From: JAUASW01 sp036880965
Lineage (GTDB): Bacteria; Pseudomonadota; Gammaproteobacteria; Burkholderiales; Burkholderiaceae_C
DNA: 64,000 bases
Reading direction: 5' to 3'
NCBI RefSeq assembly: GCF_036880965.1
Contig: NZ_JBAJMV010000004.1
Span: forward strand, 310,001-374,000
The translations under genes were made by a program, and so were the position numbers. Shown one piece after another: positions 16,514 through 25,627 of this stretch. Position 1 is the stretch's first letter; every line of letters begins with the position of its first letter. The notes beneath the pieces were generated by a model, which ran no database searches, was not told the origin of the DNA, and was given only the letters and a program-made list of their open reading frames with translations.

Positions 16514-19159
16514 ATGCCCAACCTGCTTGCCCCGCACGGCAAAGCCACGCTGCGCGAACGCCTGCTCGACCTGGGCCCCATTGCCGCCCTGGGCCTGGTG
16601 CTGGCCATGCTGTGGGCCTTTGTGTCATGGTTCGCCTGGACCTATCGGGACGAGCTGCGCCGCGAGCATGAGCGCGACCTGAGCTCGTTGGCCAATGCGG
16701 CCGCCTCGCAAACCGAGGAGGTGCTGCGCGACGCCGAGATCAGCCTGCGCACCGTGGACCTCTGGCTGCGCACGCGCGACACGGCCCATCCGCTCAACGA
16801 TGCGTCGCTGGTGCAGATGGTCGAGACCCTGCACACCTCGACCCGCACGATGATCGAGATCGTGCTGGCCGATCCAGCAGGTTGGCTCTACCGCATTCCC
16901 AGCCCCAGTGGCCAGGCTTTCCATCAGCTCAAGGGACAGCCTTTCGTCGCGAACCTGGCCCAGCCCGACACCAATGGCTTCCAGCTCGGTCGCGCCTTCC
17001 GCTTCAGCCCTGACAGCCCCCTGCGCCTGCCGATGGCCATGAGGCTGGGCACGCCCAGGGGCGGTATCAGCACCGTGATCGTGCTGGTCAACCTGGACCG
17101 GCTTCAGCAATTGCAAAGCCTCTACCTGCGGGGCACCGAAGGCAGCGTCGCGATGTTCAGCCGCGAGGGCGAGGTGCTCAGCCGCGCACCCGAGCTGCCA
17201 GGCTTTGTCGGCCAGCAGGTCTACGAGACGCGGCCCGACCTGCGCCGGGCGCTGATGCCGCAATCCGGCGTGTTCCATGTCCAGGACAGCCCTGCCGACG
17301 GCCAACCACGCACCGCGGCCTTCGAAACCATCACCGACTTCGGAGTCAAGATGATCCTCGCCGAGGGCGAGAGCAAGGCTCTCGGCCAGCACCGCACTCA
17401 GCGCCTGGTCGTGCTGGCGCTGGCGGCGATCCTGAGCATGGCGGCGATGCTCACGACCATGGTGCTGGTGCGCCAGCACCGTACCTTGCGCGAGCGCGAT
17501 GCCGAGCTGCTTGCCACCAGCGATGCCTCGCCGCTGGGCCTGTTCCGCGCCGACGCCAGCGGCAAGCTGCTGTGGGCCAATGAAACCTATCTGCGCCTGC
17601 ATGGCCTGGCAGCTGACGAAGTGGCCTGGGGTTGGTTGCTCCTGATGCCCGAAGGCGGCCGTGCCAATGCCAAGGCGCGCTGGCAGGCCGCCTGCGCCGA
17701 GGGCAAACCTATCGACATGGTGCGCAATATCAGCCGGCGCGACGGCACCGAGCTGCTGGTGGCGCTGCGCACGGCACCGCTGCGCATCAACGGCAAGATT
17801 GCAGGCCAGGCCGGCACGGTGTCTGACATCACGGCCCAAGCCGCGCATGAACGCGCCCAGCGCATGCTGCACGCCATCTTCGACATGACGCCGGACTACA
17901 TCGGCCAGATGAAGTTGAACGGCGACCTTTTCTACCTGAATCCCGCTGCACGCCGGCGCATCGGCCTGGCCCCGGATGCCAGCCTGGCGGGCATGAACTA
18001 CACGCGCTTCACGGCGCACGAGCGGCAGGAAGTCTTCCGTCAGGAGATCCTGCCGGCGGCGATTGCGCAAGGCCATTGGACCGGCCGCACTTCGCTGTAC
18101 GCACCCGACGGCACCGAGGTGCCGGTTGACAGCACGGCGCTCGTCCATCGCAATGACCGCGGTGACGTGGAAGCGATCTCCATGGTGCTGCGCGACCTGA
18201 CCTCCGAAACCCTGGCCCAGCGCGAGCGCCTGCGCAGCGAGGCCATCCTGCGCGCCGTTGCCCAAACGGCGCCCGTGCTGATCGCGGTGCTGGATACCGA
18301 GCAGCGCTACATCTATTTCAACCAGAGCTACGGCCAGCATTTCGGCACCACCATCGAAGCCTGGCGCGGCCGCCACATCCGCGAGCTGATTGGCGAGGAG
18401 CAGTACGAACTGAGCCGGCCAGCCATCGAGGCCGCGCTGCGGGGCCAGCACAAGGACCTCGAGAAAGCCTACAGCGACCGGCCCGAGCTGATGATCCTGG
18501 ACGTGCGCTATTCACCGCTGCGCCTGGACGACGGGGAGATTGCCGGCGCCATCTGCATCGCCCGCGACGTGACCGCCGCCCGCGCCGAGGAAGCGCGGCT
18601 GCGTCACGCCTCGCAAACCGATGCGCTGACCCAGTTGCTCAATCGCGCCGGCTTTGCGCTTGCGGCCGATGAAAAGCTGGCCATCGCACGCCAGCACAAC
18701 CATCTGATGGCGTTGCTCTACCTGGACCTGGACCGTTTCAAGCCGATCAACGACCAGTACGGCCATCCGATGGGCGACGCGCTGCTGCGCGCGGTGGCGG
18801 GCCGCATCCGCCATGCGTTGCGCCCCAACGACCTGGCGGCCCGCCTGGGCGGCGATGAATTTGCGGTGCTGCTGACGATGCTGCATGGCCCGGAAGACGC
18901 GGAGATGGTGGCCACCAAGCTGGTGCAGGCCATTGCATCGCCCTTCATGATCGAGCAGCACGACCTGCATATCGGCTGCAGCGTCGGCTTCTGCGTGGCC
19001 TGGGGCGGCCAGGCCGACCTCGAGCGCATGGTGGCCGAGGCCGATGCCAAGCTCTATGAAGCCAAGCGCGGCGGCCGTGGCACCTGGCGAGGCAGCCAGC
19101 TCGATGGAACCTCGGGCAAGGATGCGCCGCTCAATGAGACGCCTGCAGCGCCCGCTTGA
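16514..19159 (+). CDS. Membrane diguanylate cyclase with periplasmic sensor and three PAS domains
   Basis: An 881-residue signalling protein. Membrane helix 1 at about 24-43, a periplasmic sensor region of about 260 residues (Cache/CHASE-like in length and pattern), membrane helix 2 at about 306-328, three PAS domains (about 345-455, 465-580, 590-705), and a GGDEF domain (about 715-865). The active site is intact (RLGGDEFAVL) and an inhibitory RxxD site (RPND) lies five residues before it, so it should make c-di-GMP with product feedback. The ATG at 16514 is used; an upstream TTG at 16478 is possible. Its 3' end overlaps the convergent exonuclease gene by 29 bp. Confidence 0.92.
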   Translation: MPNLLAPHGKATLRERLLDLGPIAALGLVLAMLWAFVSWFAWTYRDELRREHERDLSSLANAAASQTEEVLRDAEISLRTVDLWLRTRDTAHPLNDASLVQMVETLHTSTRTMIEIVLADPAGWLYRIPSPSGQAFHQLKGQPFVANLAQPDTNGFQLGRAFRFSPDSPLRLPMAMRLGTPRGGISTVIVLVNLDRLQQLQSLYLRGTEGSVAMFSREGEVLSRAPELPGFVGQQVYETRPDLRRALMPQSGVFHVQDSPADGQPRTAAFETITDFGVKMILAEGESKALGQHRTQRLVVLALAAILSMAAMLTTMVLVRQHRTLRERDAELLATSDASPLGLFRADASGKLLWANETYLRLHGLAADEVAWGWLLLMPEGGRANAKARWQAACAEGKPIDMVRNISRRDGTELLVALRTAPLRINGKIAGQAGTVSDITAQAAHERAQRMLHAIFDMTPDYIGQMKLNGDLFYLNPAARRRIGLAPDASLAGMNYTRFTAHERQEVFRQEILPAAIAQGHWTGRTSLYAPDGTEVPVDSTALVHRNDRGDVEAISMVLRDLTSETLAQRERLRSEAILRAVAQTAPVLIAVLDTEQRYIYFNQSYGQHFGTTIEAWRGRHIRELIGEEQYELSRPAIEAALRGQHKDLEKAYSDRPELMILDVRYSPLRLDDGEIAGAICIARDVTAARAEEARLRHASQTDALTQLLNRAGFALAADEKLAIARQHNHLMALLYLDLDRFKPINDQYGHPMGDALLRAVAGRIRHALRPNDLAARLGGDEFAVLLTMLHGPEDAEMVATKLVQAIASPFMIEQHDLHIGCSVGFCVAWGGQADLERMVAEADAKLYEAKRGGRGTWRGSQLDGTSGKDAPLNETPAAPA

Positions 19160-19631
19160 CCCGCATCAGCGTCAGTTGCAAGACCTTGGCATCGGTACTG
19201 GCCCGATGCCGCTGCAGGCGCATTTCCTCGCGCACCTCGGCCAGGGTTTCATGCCAACGGGCGGCCTCTTCTTCGCTGAGCAGGCTGCGCAGGTCTGACA
19301 GCTTGAAGCGCGGCACCATATTGGCCACATCGAAAAGGCGCGAGAGCCAGGGGTAGTCATGCGCCCAGGCATCGCAATAAACCGTCTGGCCGGCCAGGCG
19401 CTGGTTGATCTCGGCGGCCACCCATTCAGCCGCGCGGCCATGCTGAAACAGCACATCGCGGGTGATGCCATGCAGCGCCGCCGCACTCTCGTCCCAGTGC
19501 TGCCATTCCGGCAGCGGCTTGATCAGCGAGCAGAACAGCCCGCCATCCGGCGCCACGAAACCAATCTCGATGGGATAGCTGCCGCGACCGAAGCCCGAGG
19601 CTTCGACGTCGAGGATGGCGGGTGGCGTCAT
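19131..19631 (-). CDS. DnaQ-like 3'-5' exonuclease
   Basis: A 166-residue exonuclease of the DEDD superfamily. Exo I is ILDVEASGFG (Asp-x-Glu), Exo II lies around QTVYCDAWAHDYPWL, and a late HRASTDAKVL carries the Exo III His/Asp region. The single-domain length fits stand-alone DnaQ-like or oligoribonuclease-like proteins. The ATG at 19631 opens directly on the catalytic strand. It is divergent from the LexA-box operon at 19747, with 140 bp between the starts, so it might share SOS control; that is inference. Confidence 0.82.
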   Translation of the reverse strand: MTPPAILDVEASGFGRGSYPIEIGFVAPDGGLFCSLIKPLPEWQHWDESAAALHGITRDVLFQHGRAAEWVAAEINQRLAGQTVYCDAWAHDYPWLSRLFDVANMVPRFKLSDLRSLLSEEEAARWHETLAEVREEMRLQRHRASTDAKVLQLTLMRVKRALQASH

Positions 19632-19746
19632 GCGGTGGTGGCGTGAATGTGTGAGCGAGTGTACGCAGCGGGCCTCACGCGGCAAGCCACACAACCATGG
19701 GGATGCCCCGGATCAGTGGCGCAACTTGCGAAGCATCATGTCGAGA

Positions 19747-19766
19747 TACTGTATTTATACTCAGTA
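19747..19766. promoter_or_regulatory. LexA-type SOS box before the nuclease-helicase operon
   Basis: TACTGTATTTATACTCAGTA matches 17 of 20 positions of the E. coli LexA consensus TACTGTATATATATACAGTA. The left half-site CTGT is perfect; the right reads TCAG. It contains a TATACT -10-like hexamer (19756-19761) and ends only 5 bp before the ATG at 19772, so repressor would block the promoter and the mRNA may be leaderless or nearly so. Confidence 0.65.
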
Positions 19767-19771
19767 CTCCG

Positions 19772-20572
19772 ATGAGCTCCATTGCCCTCACCCGCCAGCA
19801 CCGCACGCGCCTGATGAACCTCTGGCGATCGGCCGGCTGGCCCTGCAAGGACGGCCTCGAGATCGACCTGCTGGCCGCGGGCCTCGTGAAGCAGCAGGCC
19901 GATGAGAAAGGCCGCGAGCAGTTGCGGCTGACCGAGGCCGGCATCACCTGGCTGGCCGAGGCGCGACAGCAGGGCCTGCGTTCATTGAGCAGACATGACC
20001 GACTGGCCTTGCGCTTTGCCGAGCAGCTGATGACCGGCGGGCGCATCGTCTGGCGCGAGCTGGCCTTGCGGGCGATGGTGGATCCCAGCTCCACCACAGA
20101 CGCCACAGTTCTGCAGGCTCAGGAACGAGCGCCGCTGTGGCCCGAGGAGCCGGCACCAGAAGCGCCAGCGCCGCATGGCTGGCGCATGTCCAGGCCCGAT
20201 CTGTTCTCCATCCGCAATACCAGCGTCCAGGCCTATCTGCAGCCACAGGTGGTTGAGGTGAAAGCCAGCCGCGCCGACCTGCTTTCAGACCTGCGCCATG
20301 CCGCCAAGCGCCAGGCCTACGAATGGCTGTGCTGCGAGAGCTTCTACCTGTTCCCGGCTGGCATTGCCGAGCCCGAAGAAATCCCCGAACCCTTTGGCGT
20401 CTGGGTGCTGCATGGCGATATCGAGACCGGCCGCTTCGAGCAGTTGCGGCCGGCACATCATCAGCCGCGCACCCTGCCTTTCGCCGTCTGGATGGCGCTT
20501 GCCAAGGCCACGCCGCTGCCGCGCTTCGATGATGAAAGCCCGCAGGCGCCATTGAATGAGGCGGGCGTGTGA
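19772..20572 (+). CDS. MmcB-like PD-(D/E)XK nuclease-fold protein
   Basis: A 266-residue protein. Residues 1-65 look like a small helical or winged-helix DNA-binding region (TRLMNLWRSAGWPCKDGLE). Residues about 145-200 carry a restriction-nuclease-like core: Asp in SRPDLFSI, then Glu-x-Lys in VVEVKASRADLL, then KRQAYEWLC. This resembles MmcB, a LexA-controlled repair nuclease family known from alphaproteobacteria. Its stop overlaps the helicase GTG start (20569-20572), so the two are co-translated. A LexA-type box abuts its start, and there is no clear ribosome-binding site. Function as a nuclease is inferred from the motif. Confidence 0.7.
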   Translation: MSSIALTRQHRTRLMNLWRSAGWPCKDGLEIDLLAAGLVKQQADEKGREQLRLTEAGITWLAEARQQGLRSLSRHDRLALRFAEQLMTGGRIVWRELALRAMVDPSSTTDATVLQAQERAPLWPEEPAPEAPAPHGWRMSRPDLFSIRNTSVQAYLQPQVVEVKASRADLLSDLRHAAKRQAYEWLCCESFYLFPAGIAEPEEIPEPFGVWVLHGDIETGRFEQLRPAHHQPRTLPFAVWMALAKATPLPRFDDESPQAPLNEAGV

Positions 20573-22863
20573 TTTACGGGGTCGCGGTGCGCGAGCTTTG
20601 CGAGTTCAGCGCGAAAACGGGCGACCTGGACCTGCGCTTCACGCCAGCCCCTTCCGCACTGGAAGGCATCGAGGGCCATGCCCGCGTGGCCTCGCGTCGC
20701 GGCAGCGACTACGAACGCGAAGTCAGCCTCAGCGGCAGCTTCGAAGAGCTGCTGGTACGCGGCCGTGCCGATGGCTTCGATGCCGCGCGCAGCCGCCTCG
20801 AAGAGGTCAAGACCCACAAGGGCCGGCTCGACCGACAGCCCGCCACGCACCGCGCCTTGCACTGGGCGCAATTGCGCATCTACGGTGCCCTGCTCTGCGC
20901 CGAGCGCGAGCTTGATGAAGTCGAGCTCGCCCTGGTCTATTTCAATATCGGCACCGAGCAGGAAACAGTCTTCACCGAACGCTGCAAGGCCGCGGAGCTG
21001 CAGGCCTTCTTCGCCGAGCATTGCGGCCGCTTTCTCGCCTGGGCCAGGCAGGAGCTGGCGCACCGCACATTGCGCGACGGCGAGCTGCAGGGCTTGAGTT
21101 TCCCGCACGGCGAGTTCCGCGCCGGCCAGCGCATGCTGGCCACCGCCGTCTACAACGCCGCGCGCAGTGGCCGTTGCTTGCTGGCGCAGGCGCCCACTGG
21201 CATCGGCAAGACGCTGGGCACCTTGTTCCCGCTGCTCAAGGCCGCGCCGGCGAACGAGCTCGACAAGGTCTTCTTCCTCGCCGCCAAGACCTCGGGCCGC
21301 CAGCTCGCGCTGGACGCCATGCGCCAGCTGCCCGCGCCGGGCCTGCGCGTGCTGGAGCTGGTGGCGCGAGACAAGGCCTGCGAGCACCCCGACAAGGCCT
21401 GCCATGGCGAGAGCTGCCCGCTGGCCCAGGGCTTCTATGACCGCCTGCCGGCAGCGCGCGCGGCGGCCGTAGCGCAAGCCCTGCCGCTGGACCAGGCCCG
21501 CGTGCGCGAGCTGGCGCGCGAGCATGCGGTCTGCCCCTACTACCTGAGCCAGGAGCTGGTGCGCTGGGCCGATGTGGTGGTCGGCGACTACAACTACTTC
21601 TTCGACGGCAGCGCGCTGCTGTACTCGCTCACACAGACGAACGACTGGCGCGTGGGCCTGCTGGTGGACGAGGCGCACAACCTGGTGGACCGTGGCCGCT
21701 CGATGTACAGCGCCGAGCTGCATCCAGAAAGCCTGGCCGATGCCCGCCGCTCAGTCACCGCGCGCAAGAACGGCGCCATCAAGGGCGCGCTCGACAAGCT
21801 GCGCAAGACCTGGCACCAACTGAAGAGCGAAGAGGAGTACCGAGTCTGCAGCGAGCCGCCAGCCGACTGGGTGGAAGCGCTGATCAACGCCAACGGCAGC
21901 ATCAGCGAGCACCTGGCCGAGCACCCGGCCGAGCCGCCTGATGCGGCGCTGCAGGGCTTCTATCTCGAGGCCTTGCAGTTCCTGCGTCTGATGGAATCGC
22001 TGGACCCGGCGCATTCCATCGTCGACCTCAGCAAGAACACGCAGACGGCTTTTGGCTCGCGTGGCAAGGATGCTGCGTGGCAGCTCGAGTCACCGGTCGT
22101 CTGCCTGCGCAACATCGTGCCCGCGCCGCATCTGCAGCCGCGCCTTCAGGCGGCGCACACCAGCACACTATTCTCAGCCACCGTGCAGCCGCCGCATTGC
22201 TATGCAGACCTCTTGGGCCTGCCCGAGACCCATGGCTATGTGGACGTGGAGTCGCCCTTCCGCGCCGAGCAGCTCAAGGTGCACATCGCCCGCGAAGTCT
22301 CGACCCGCTGGCGCGACCGCGCCGCCTCCCTGGACCGCATCGCGGACCGCATCGCTGCCCAGTACCAGGAGCGCCCAGGCAACTACCTCGCCTTCTTCAG
22401 CAGCTACGACTACCTGCAGCAAGTTGCAGACCGGCTGGCCGAGCGCCACCCCGAACTGCCGCAATGGCGCCAGCAACGCCGCATGGGCGAGCAAGAGCAA
22501 AAGGCCTTCCTCGCCCGCTTCACGGCAGAGAGCCAGGGCGTAGCGTTCGCCGTGCTGGGCGGCGCCTTCGCCGAAGGCATCGACCTGCCCGGCCAGCGCC
22601 TCATCGGCGCCTTCATCGCCACGCTGGGGTTGCCGCAGGTGAACCCGGTGACGGAGCAGTTTCGCGAGCGGCTGGAGGCGCGCTTCGGCAAGGGCCGTGG
22701 CTACGACTACGCCTATCTGGTGCCGGGCCTGCAGAAAGTGGTGCAAGCCGCGGGCCGCGTCATCCGCACCACCGAAGACTCAGGCGTGGTGCACCTGATG
22801 GATGACCGCTTTGGCAAGCCGGAGGTGAAGGGCCTGCTGCCAGGGTGGTGGGAGCTCGAGTGA
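20569..22863 (+). CDS. RecB-type nuclease fused to an XPD/DinG-type iron-sulfur helicase
   Basis: A 764-residue protein starting with GTG that overlaps the upstream stop. The N-terminal part (about 1-150) has RecB/Cas4-like nuclease motifs: Asp in GRADGFD, Glu-x-Lys in LEEVKTHKG and the Q-x3-Y motif in AQLRIYG. The remainder is a superfamily 2 helicase: Walker A APTGIGKT (about 208), an Fe-S cluster region with four Cys (CEHPDKAC, SCPL, VCPYY; about 271-325), the DEAH box LVDEAHNL (about 367), and motif VI QAAGRVIRT (about 725). It should unwind DNA 5'-3' like XPD/DinG, with a nuclease for the displaced or flap strand. SOS control is suggested by the upstream box. Confidence 0.85.
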   Translation: MIYGVAVRELCEFSAKTGDLDLRFTPAPSALEGIEGHARVASRRGSDYEREVSLSGSFEELLVRGRADGFDAARSRLEEVKTHKGRLDRQPATHRALHWAQLRIYGALLCAERELDEVELALVYFNIGTEQETVFTERCKAAELQAFFAEHCGRFLAWARQELAHRTLRDGELQGLSFPHGEFRAGQRMLATAVYNAARSGRCLLAQAPTGIGKTLGTLFPLLKAAPANELDKVFFLAAKTSGRQLALDAMRQLPAPGLRVLELVARDKACEHPDKACHGESCPLAQGFYDRLPAARAAAVAQALPLDQARVRELAREHAVCPYYLSQELVRWADVVVGDYNYFFDGSALLYSLTQTNDWRVGLLVDEAHNLVDRGRSMYSAELHPESLADARRSVTARKNGAIKGALDKLRKTWHQLKSEEEYRVCSEPPADWVEALINANGSISEHLAEHPAEPPDAALQGFYLEALQFLRLMESLDPAHSIVDLSKNTQTAFGSRGKDAAWQLESPVVCLRNIVPAPHLQPRLQAAHTSTLFSATVQPPHCYADLLGLPETHGYVDVESPFRAEQLKVHIAREVSTRWRDRAASLDRIADRIAAQYQERPGNYLAFFSSYDYLQQVADRLAERHPELPQWRQQRRMGEQEQKAFLARFTAESQGVAFAVLGGAFAEGIDLPGQRLIGAFIATLGLPQVNPVTEQFRERLEARFGKGRGYDYAYLVPGLQKVVQAAGRVIRTTEDSGVVHLMDDRFGKPEVKGLLPGWWELE

Positions 22864-23041
22864 CTGAGAGGCAGCCAAAGCTTGAACGCAGGGCCACCCG
22901 GGGCCGCAGGGGTTTGGAGGGGATCCCCCAAAGGAATGACGGGGAAAGCCCAGGAGCTGGCCGACGGATGCGGCAATAGGATGCGCTCATACGCTTGAAC
23001 AGCCCGCTCGCAGGCTGCCCTTGATCAGCATTCACTCACCT

Positions 23042-23674
23042 ATGAACAAGTTCACCCTCATCGCCGCACTTCTTTTTTCCCTGAACGCCTACGCCGACCA
23101 ATATGCCGTGACCGACAACGGCAAGGTTGTTCTGCTGAGTGATGACGGGACCTGGAAATACGCGAGCGGTGAAGCCGACAAGTCCAAGTCCATCGAATTC
23201 AACAAGATCACCTTCGCCAAGGCGAACAACCAGTCATTTCTCCTCAAGAGCACCAAGAACAAGGCGGCAGCCTGGATAGACCCCAAGAAGTGGACCTTCA
23301 GAAAGACCGAGGGGAATACCGAGGCATCCGAATACAAGTTCAAGCACAAGGAGGCCGACGTCTATGGAATGCTCATCACCGAGCAAATTGAAATCGGCCT
23401 GGAAAACCTGGCTCAGCTGGCGCTCGAGAACGCCAAGAAGTTCGCACCGAACGCGCGAATCGTTTCGCAGGAATACAGGATGGTGAATGGCATCAAGGTC
23501 ATAAGAATGCGCATTGACGCATCGGCTCAAGGAGCCAATTTCACGTATGTCGGCCACTACATGTCGGACAAGAGCGGCTCGACCCAGTTCATGGTCTACA
23601 CCTCCACCAACCTGATCGATCGCAACCTGGCAGAGATTGATGAATTCCTGAACGGGTTCTCAGTGCAGCAATGA
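23042..23674 (+). CDS. Secreted protein of unknown function
   Basis: A 210-residue protein with a signal peptide (MNKFTLIAALLFSLNAYA). After cleavage comes YAVTDNGKVVLLSDDGTWKYA, read here as a short N-terminal motif (TDNGKVVLLSDDGTW) frequent in small bacterial secreted proteins. The rest is a mixed alpha/beta domain with few landmarks. Base composition is clearly richer in A+T than the neighbours (many AAG/AAC codons), so transfer from a different background is possible. It has its own 178-bp upstream gap and no clear operon partner. Confidence 0.72.
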   Translation: MNKFTLIAALLFSLNAYADQYAVTDNGKVVLLSDDGTWKYASGEADKSKSIEFNKITFAKANNQSFLLKSTKNKAAAWIDPKKWTFRKTEGNTEASEYKFKHKEADVYGMLITEQIEIGLENLAQLALENAKKFAPNARIVSQEYRMVNGIKVIRMRIDASAQGANFTYVGHYMSDKSGSTQFMVYTSTNLIDRNLAEIDEFLNGFSVQQ

Positions 23675-23746
23675 AGTTCTAGCCCCACGGGTGTGCACCG
23701 GCGAGACGGCATGGAGCCTGCACCCGCCGGGTATCACCGGCCCCGT

Positions 23747-23777
23747 GGCCGGCGCTGCGGCATGAGCTGCGCCGGCC
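23747..23777. terminator. G+C-rich hairpin after the secreted protein gene
   Basis: Perfect arms GGCCGGCGC (23747-23755) and GCGCCGGCC (23769-23777) with a 13-base loop, about 75 bp past the stop of the gene ending at 23674 and about 90 bp before the next gene. There is no T-run, so it is only a possible terminator or mRNA 3' end stabiliser. Confidence 0.35.
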
Positions 23778-23863
23778 AGGCAGGGGAATGCCCGAGACGC
23801 GGAGGCAGGCGGCGCCCCTAGGATGCATGCTTCGTTTCCCGTTACTGTCGAGTCCAGATCCTG

Positions 23864-24373
23864 ATGAAAAAACTCCTTTCCACGGCCGCTGCGGCCGTCC
23901 TGATGAGCCTGGCGCCGCTGGCGGCGCAAGCGCAAGTGCTCAAGATCGGCGTTCTTGAAGCCGACCGCGTGCTGCGCGAGGCCAAGGCCGCACAGGCAGC
24001 CCAGGCCCGCCTGGAAGCCGAATTCGGCAAGCAGGCAAAGGAGCTGCAGGAGCTGGATACCAAGCTGCGCCTGGCAACGGACAAGCTGGAGAAGGACGCG
24101 CCCGCGCTGAGCGAAACCGAACGCCAGCGCCGCGGCCGCGAACTTGCCGATCAAAAGCGGGAGCTTGAGCGCCGCAGCCGCCGCTTCGATGAGGACCTGC
24201 AGCTGCGCCGCAACCAGGAAGGATCGGCCTTGAACCAGCGCGTCGACCGCGCCGTCAGGCAGATCTTCGAGAGCGAGAAGTACGACCTGATCCTGCGCGA
24301 TGGCATCCTCATGCGCAGCCCGGCGGTCGACATCACCAACAAGGTGATCGAGGCCGTGGACGCACAGAAGTGA
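23864..24373 (+). CDS. OmpH/Skp-family periplasmic chaperone-like protein
   Basis: A 169-residue protein with a signal peptide (cleavage after AAQA), a short strand (VLKIGVLEADRVL) and a long charged coiled coil (about residues 45-120), ending in the strand-rich cap (YDLILRDGILMRSPAVDIT). This is the Skp (OmpH) fold, a jellyfish-like trimer that holds unfolded outer-membrane proteins. The canonical skp sits after bamA; this copy does not, so it is probably a paralogue. It is followed 9 bp later by a small membrane protein gene. Confidence 0.85.
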   Translation: MKKLLSTAAAAVLMSLAPLAAQAQVLKIGVLEADRVLREAKAAQAAQARLEAEFGKQAKELQELDTKLRLATDKLEKDAPALSETERQRRGRELADQKRELERRSRRFDEDLQLRRNQEGSALNQRVDRAVRQIFESEKYDLILRDGILMRSPAVDITNKVIEAVDAQK

Positions 24374-24382
24374 GGCACTGCA

Positions 24383-24676
24383 GTGAAGATCATCCCGACA
24401 CCGGTCACCGCCGCACTTGCCGGCGTTTTTTCTGCCCTCGCCTGGCCCTGGCTGTGGTCCACCTATGGCAGTTCAGCCAGTGGCGGCAGCATGGAGCTGG
24501 TGCTTGGCACGCTGCTGCTGATCGGCCTGCCCGCGCATGCGTTCGTCGTCGGCTTCAAGCCGGCCGACCAGGCACCGGGCACGCGGGGCGTGGACAAGCC
24601 CCTGCTGACGCGCATCGGCGCCTGGCTGCTGGCGGCCCTCGTGGCTGTGCTGGTGAGCGGCGCACTGCGCAGCTAA
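24383..24676 (+). CDS. Small membrane protein of unknown function
   Basis: A 97-residue protein with three predicted membrane segments (about 10-26, 38-58 and 77-95). No family is recognised. It starts 9 bp after the Skp-like gene and is probably in the same transcript. The hydrophilic loop with KPADQAPGTRGVDKP lies between helices 2 and 3. Confidence 0.65.
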   Translation: MKIIPTPVTAALAGVFSALAWPWLWSTYGSSASGGSMELVLGTLLLIGLPAHAFVVGFKPADQAPGTRGVDKPLLTRIGAWLLAALVAVLVSGALRS

Positions 24677-24745
24677 TGGCCGCGCGAAAGGGTCTGTCGA
24701 AACCGACGCGCCGCTAGCATGGCAAGCCCTGAACAAGCCAGCTCC

Positions 24746-25159
24746 ATGAGCATCCGAATCCGTCCTTCATCCTTCGCCGCAGCGCTGCTCGCCCTGGCTT
24801 GCAGCAGTGCAACGCGGGCCGAGCCGGTGGCGCCGGCAGTGCGCGCGGAGATCGATGCCTTGCTGGGCCGCCTGCAAAGCTCGGGCTGCCAGTTCAATCG
24901 CAACGGCAGCTGGTACGACGCCGCCGAGGCCCGCAGCCATCTGCTGCGCAAGCTCGCCTACCTGGAAGGCAAGAACCTGGTGCGCAACAGCGAGCAGTTC
25001 ATCGAACAGGCCGCCAGCAAGAGCAGCTCCAGCGGCAAGCCCTATCTGGTGCGCTGCGCTCAGGTGGCAGCGGTGGAGAGCGGGCCGTGGCTCAGCAACG
25101 AACTGAAGTCGATCCGATCTGCTGCGGCCCGTCCGGCCGCAGCGCCGGCTTCACGCTGA
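24746..25159 (+). CDS. DUF5329-like secreted protein
   Basis: A 137-residue protein with a signal peptide (ends near TRAEP). The mature domain has the DUF5329 hallmark FNRNGSWYDAAEARSHLLRK and two Cys (SSGCQF, LVRCAQ) likely forming a disulphide in the periplasm. Function unknown. The ATG at 24746 opens the signal peptide; an ATG at 24719 in frame would add nine residues. Next gene 36 bp downstream. Confidence 0.75.
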   Translation: MSIRIRPSSFAAALLALACSSATRAEPVAPAVRAEIDALLGRLQSSGCQFNRNGSWYDAAEARSHLLRKLAYLEGKNLVRNSEQFIEQAASKSSSSGKPYLVRCAQVAAVESGPWLSNELKSIRSAAARPAAAPASR

Positions 25160-25195
25160 GGCGCGACAGGGCAGCGCATCGAGCAATACTCAGCC

Positions 25196-25627
25196 ATGCT
25201 TGCCGTCACTGCCGCCACCCTCTTGCTGCTGGCCCTGACCACGCTGATCCATTACGAGGTGCTGGGCCTGCTCAATGGCTGGCTGCCCCGGCTCCGGATT
25301 CCGGCGCGCTCCAAGGTGCTCGTGGTGCTGATGGCGGCCTTCGCTGCCCATGTGCTGGAGATGCTGCTGTACGGCTTCGCGCTCTACGGCCTGGTGGCCT
25401 ACGCCGATGCCGGCAACCTGGTAGGGTCGGCCGGCTTCTCGATGTCCAGCTGCATGTATTTCTCGGCCGAGACCTATACCTCTCTGGGCTTCGGCGACCT
25501 GGCCCCGGTCGGGCCGGTGCGCCTGATCGCCGGCGCCGAGGCGCTCAACGGCCTGCTGCTGATCGGCTGGTCGGCGTCCTACCTCTACCTGACGATGGAG
25601 AGGTTCTGGGGCAAGGAGAAGGCATGA
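25196..25627 (+). CDS. Two-helix ion-channel protein (potassium-channel type)
   Basis: A 143-residue membrane protein with an N-terminal helix, one at about 45-70, a pore segment and a final helix at about 113-135. The selectivity-filter region reads TYTSLGFGDL, close to TVGYGD of potassium channels but with Leu-Gly-Phe-Gly, seen in bacterial Ion_trans_2 relatives. No RCK or cyclic-nucleotide domain is attached. Selectivity for potassium is inferred. Its stop overlaps the start of the next gene (ATGA at 25624). Confidence 0.78.
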   Translation: MLAVTAATLLLLALTTLIHYEVLGLLNGWLPRLRIPARSKVLVVLMAAFAAHVLEMLLYGFALYGLVAYADAGNLVGSAGFSMSSCMYFSAETYTSLGFGDLAPVGPVRLIAGAEALNGLLLIGWSASYLYLTMERFWGKEKA

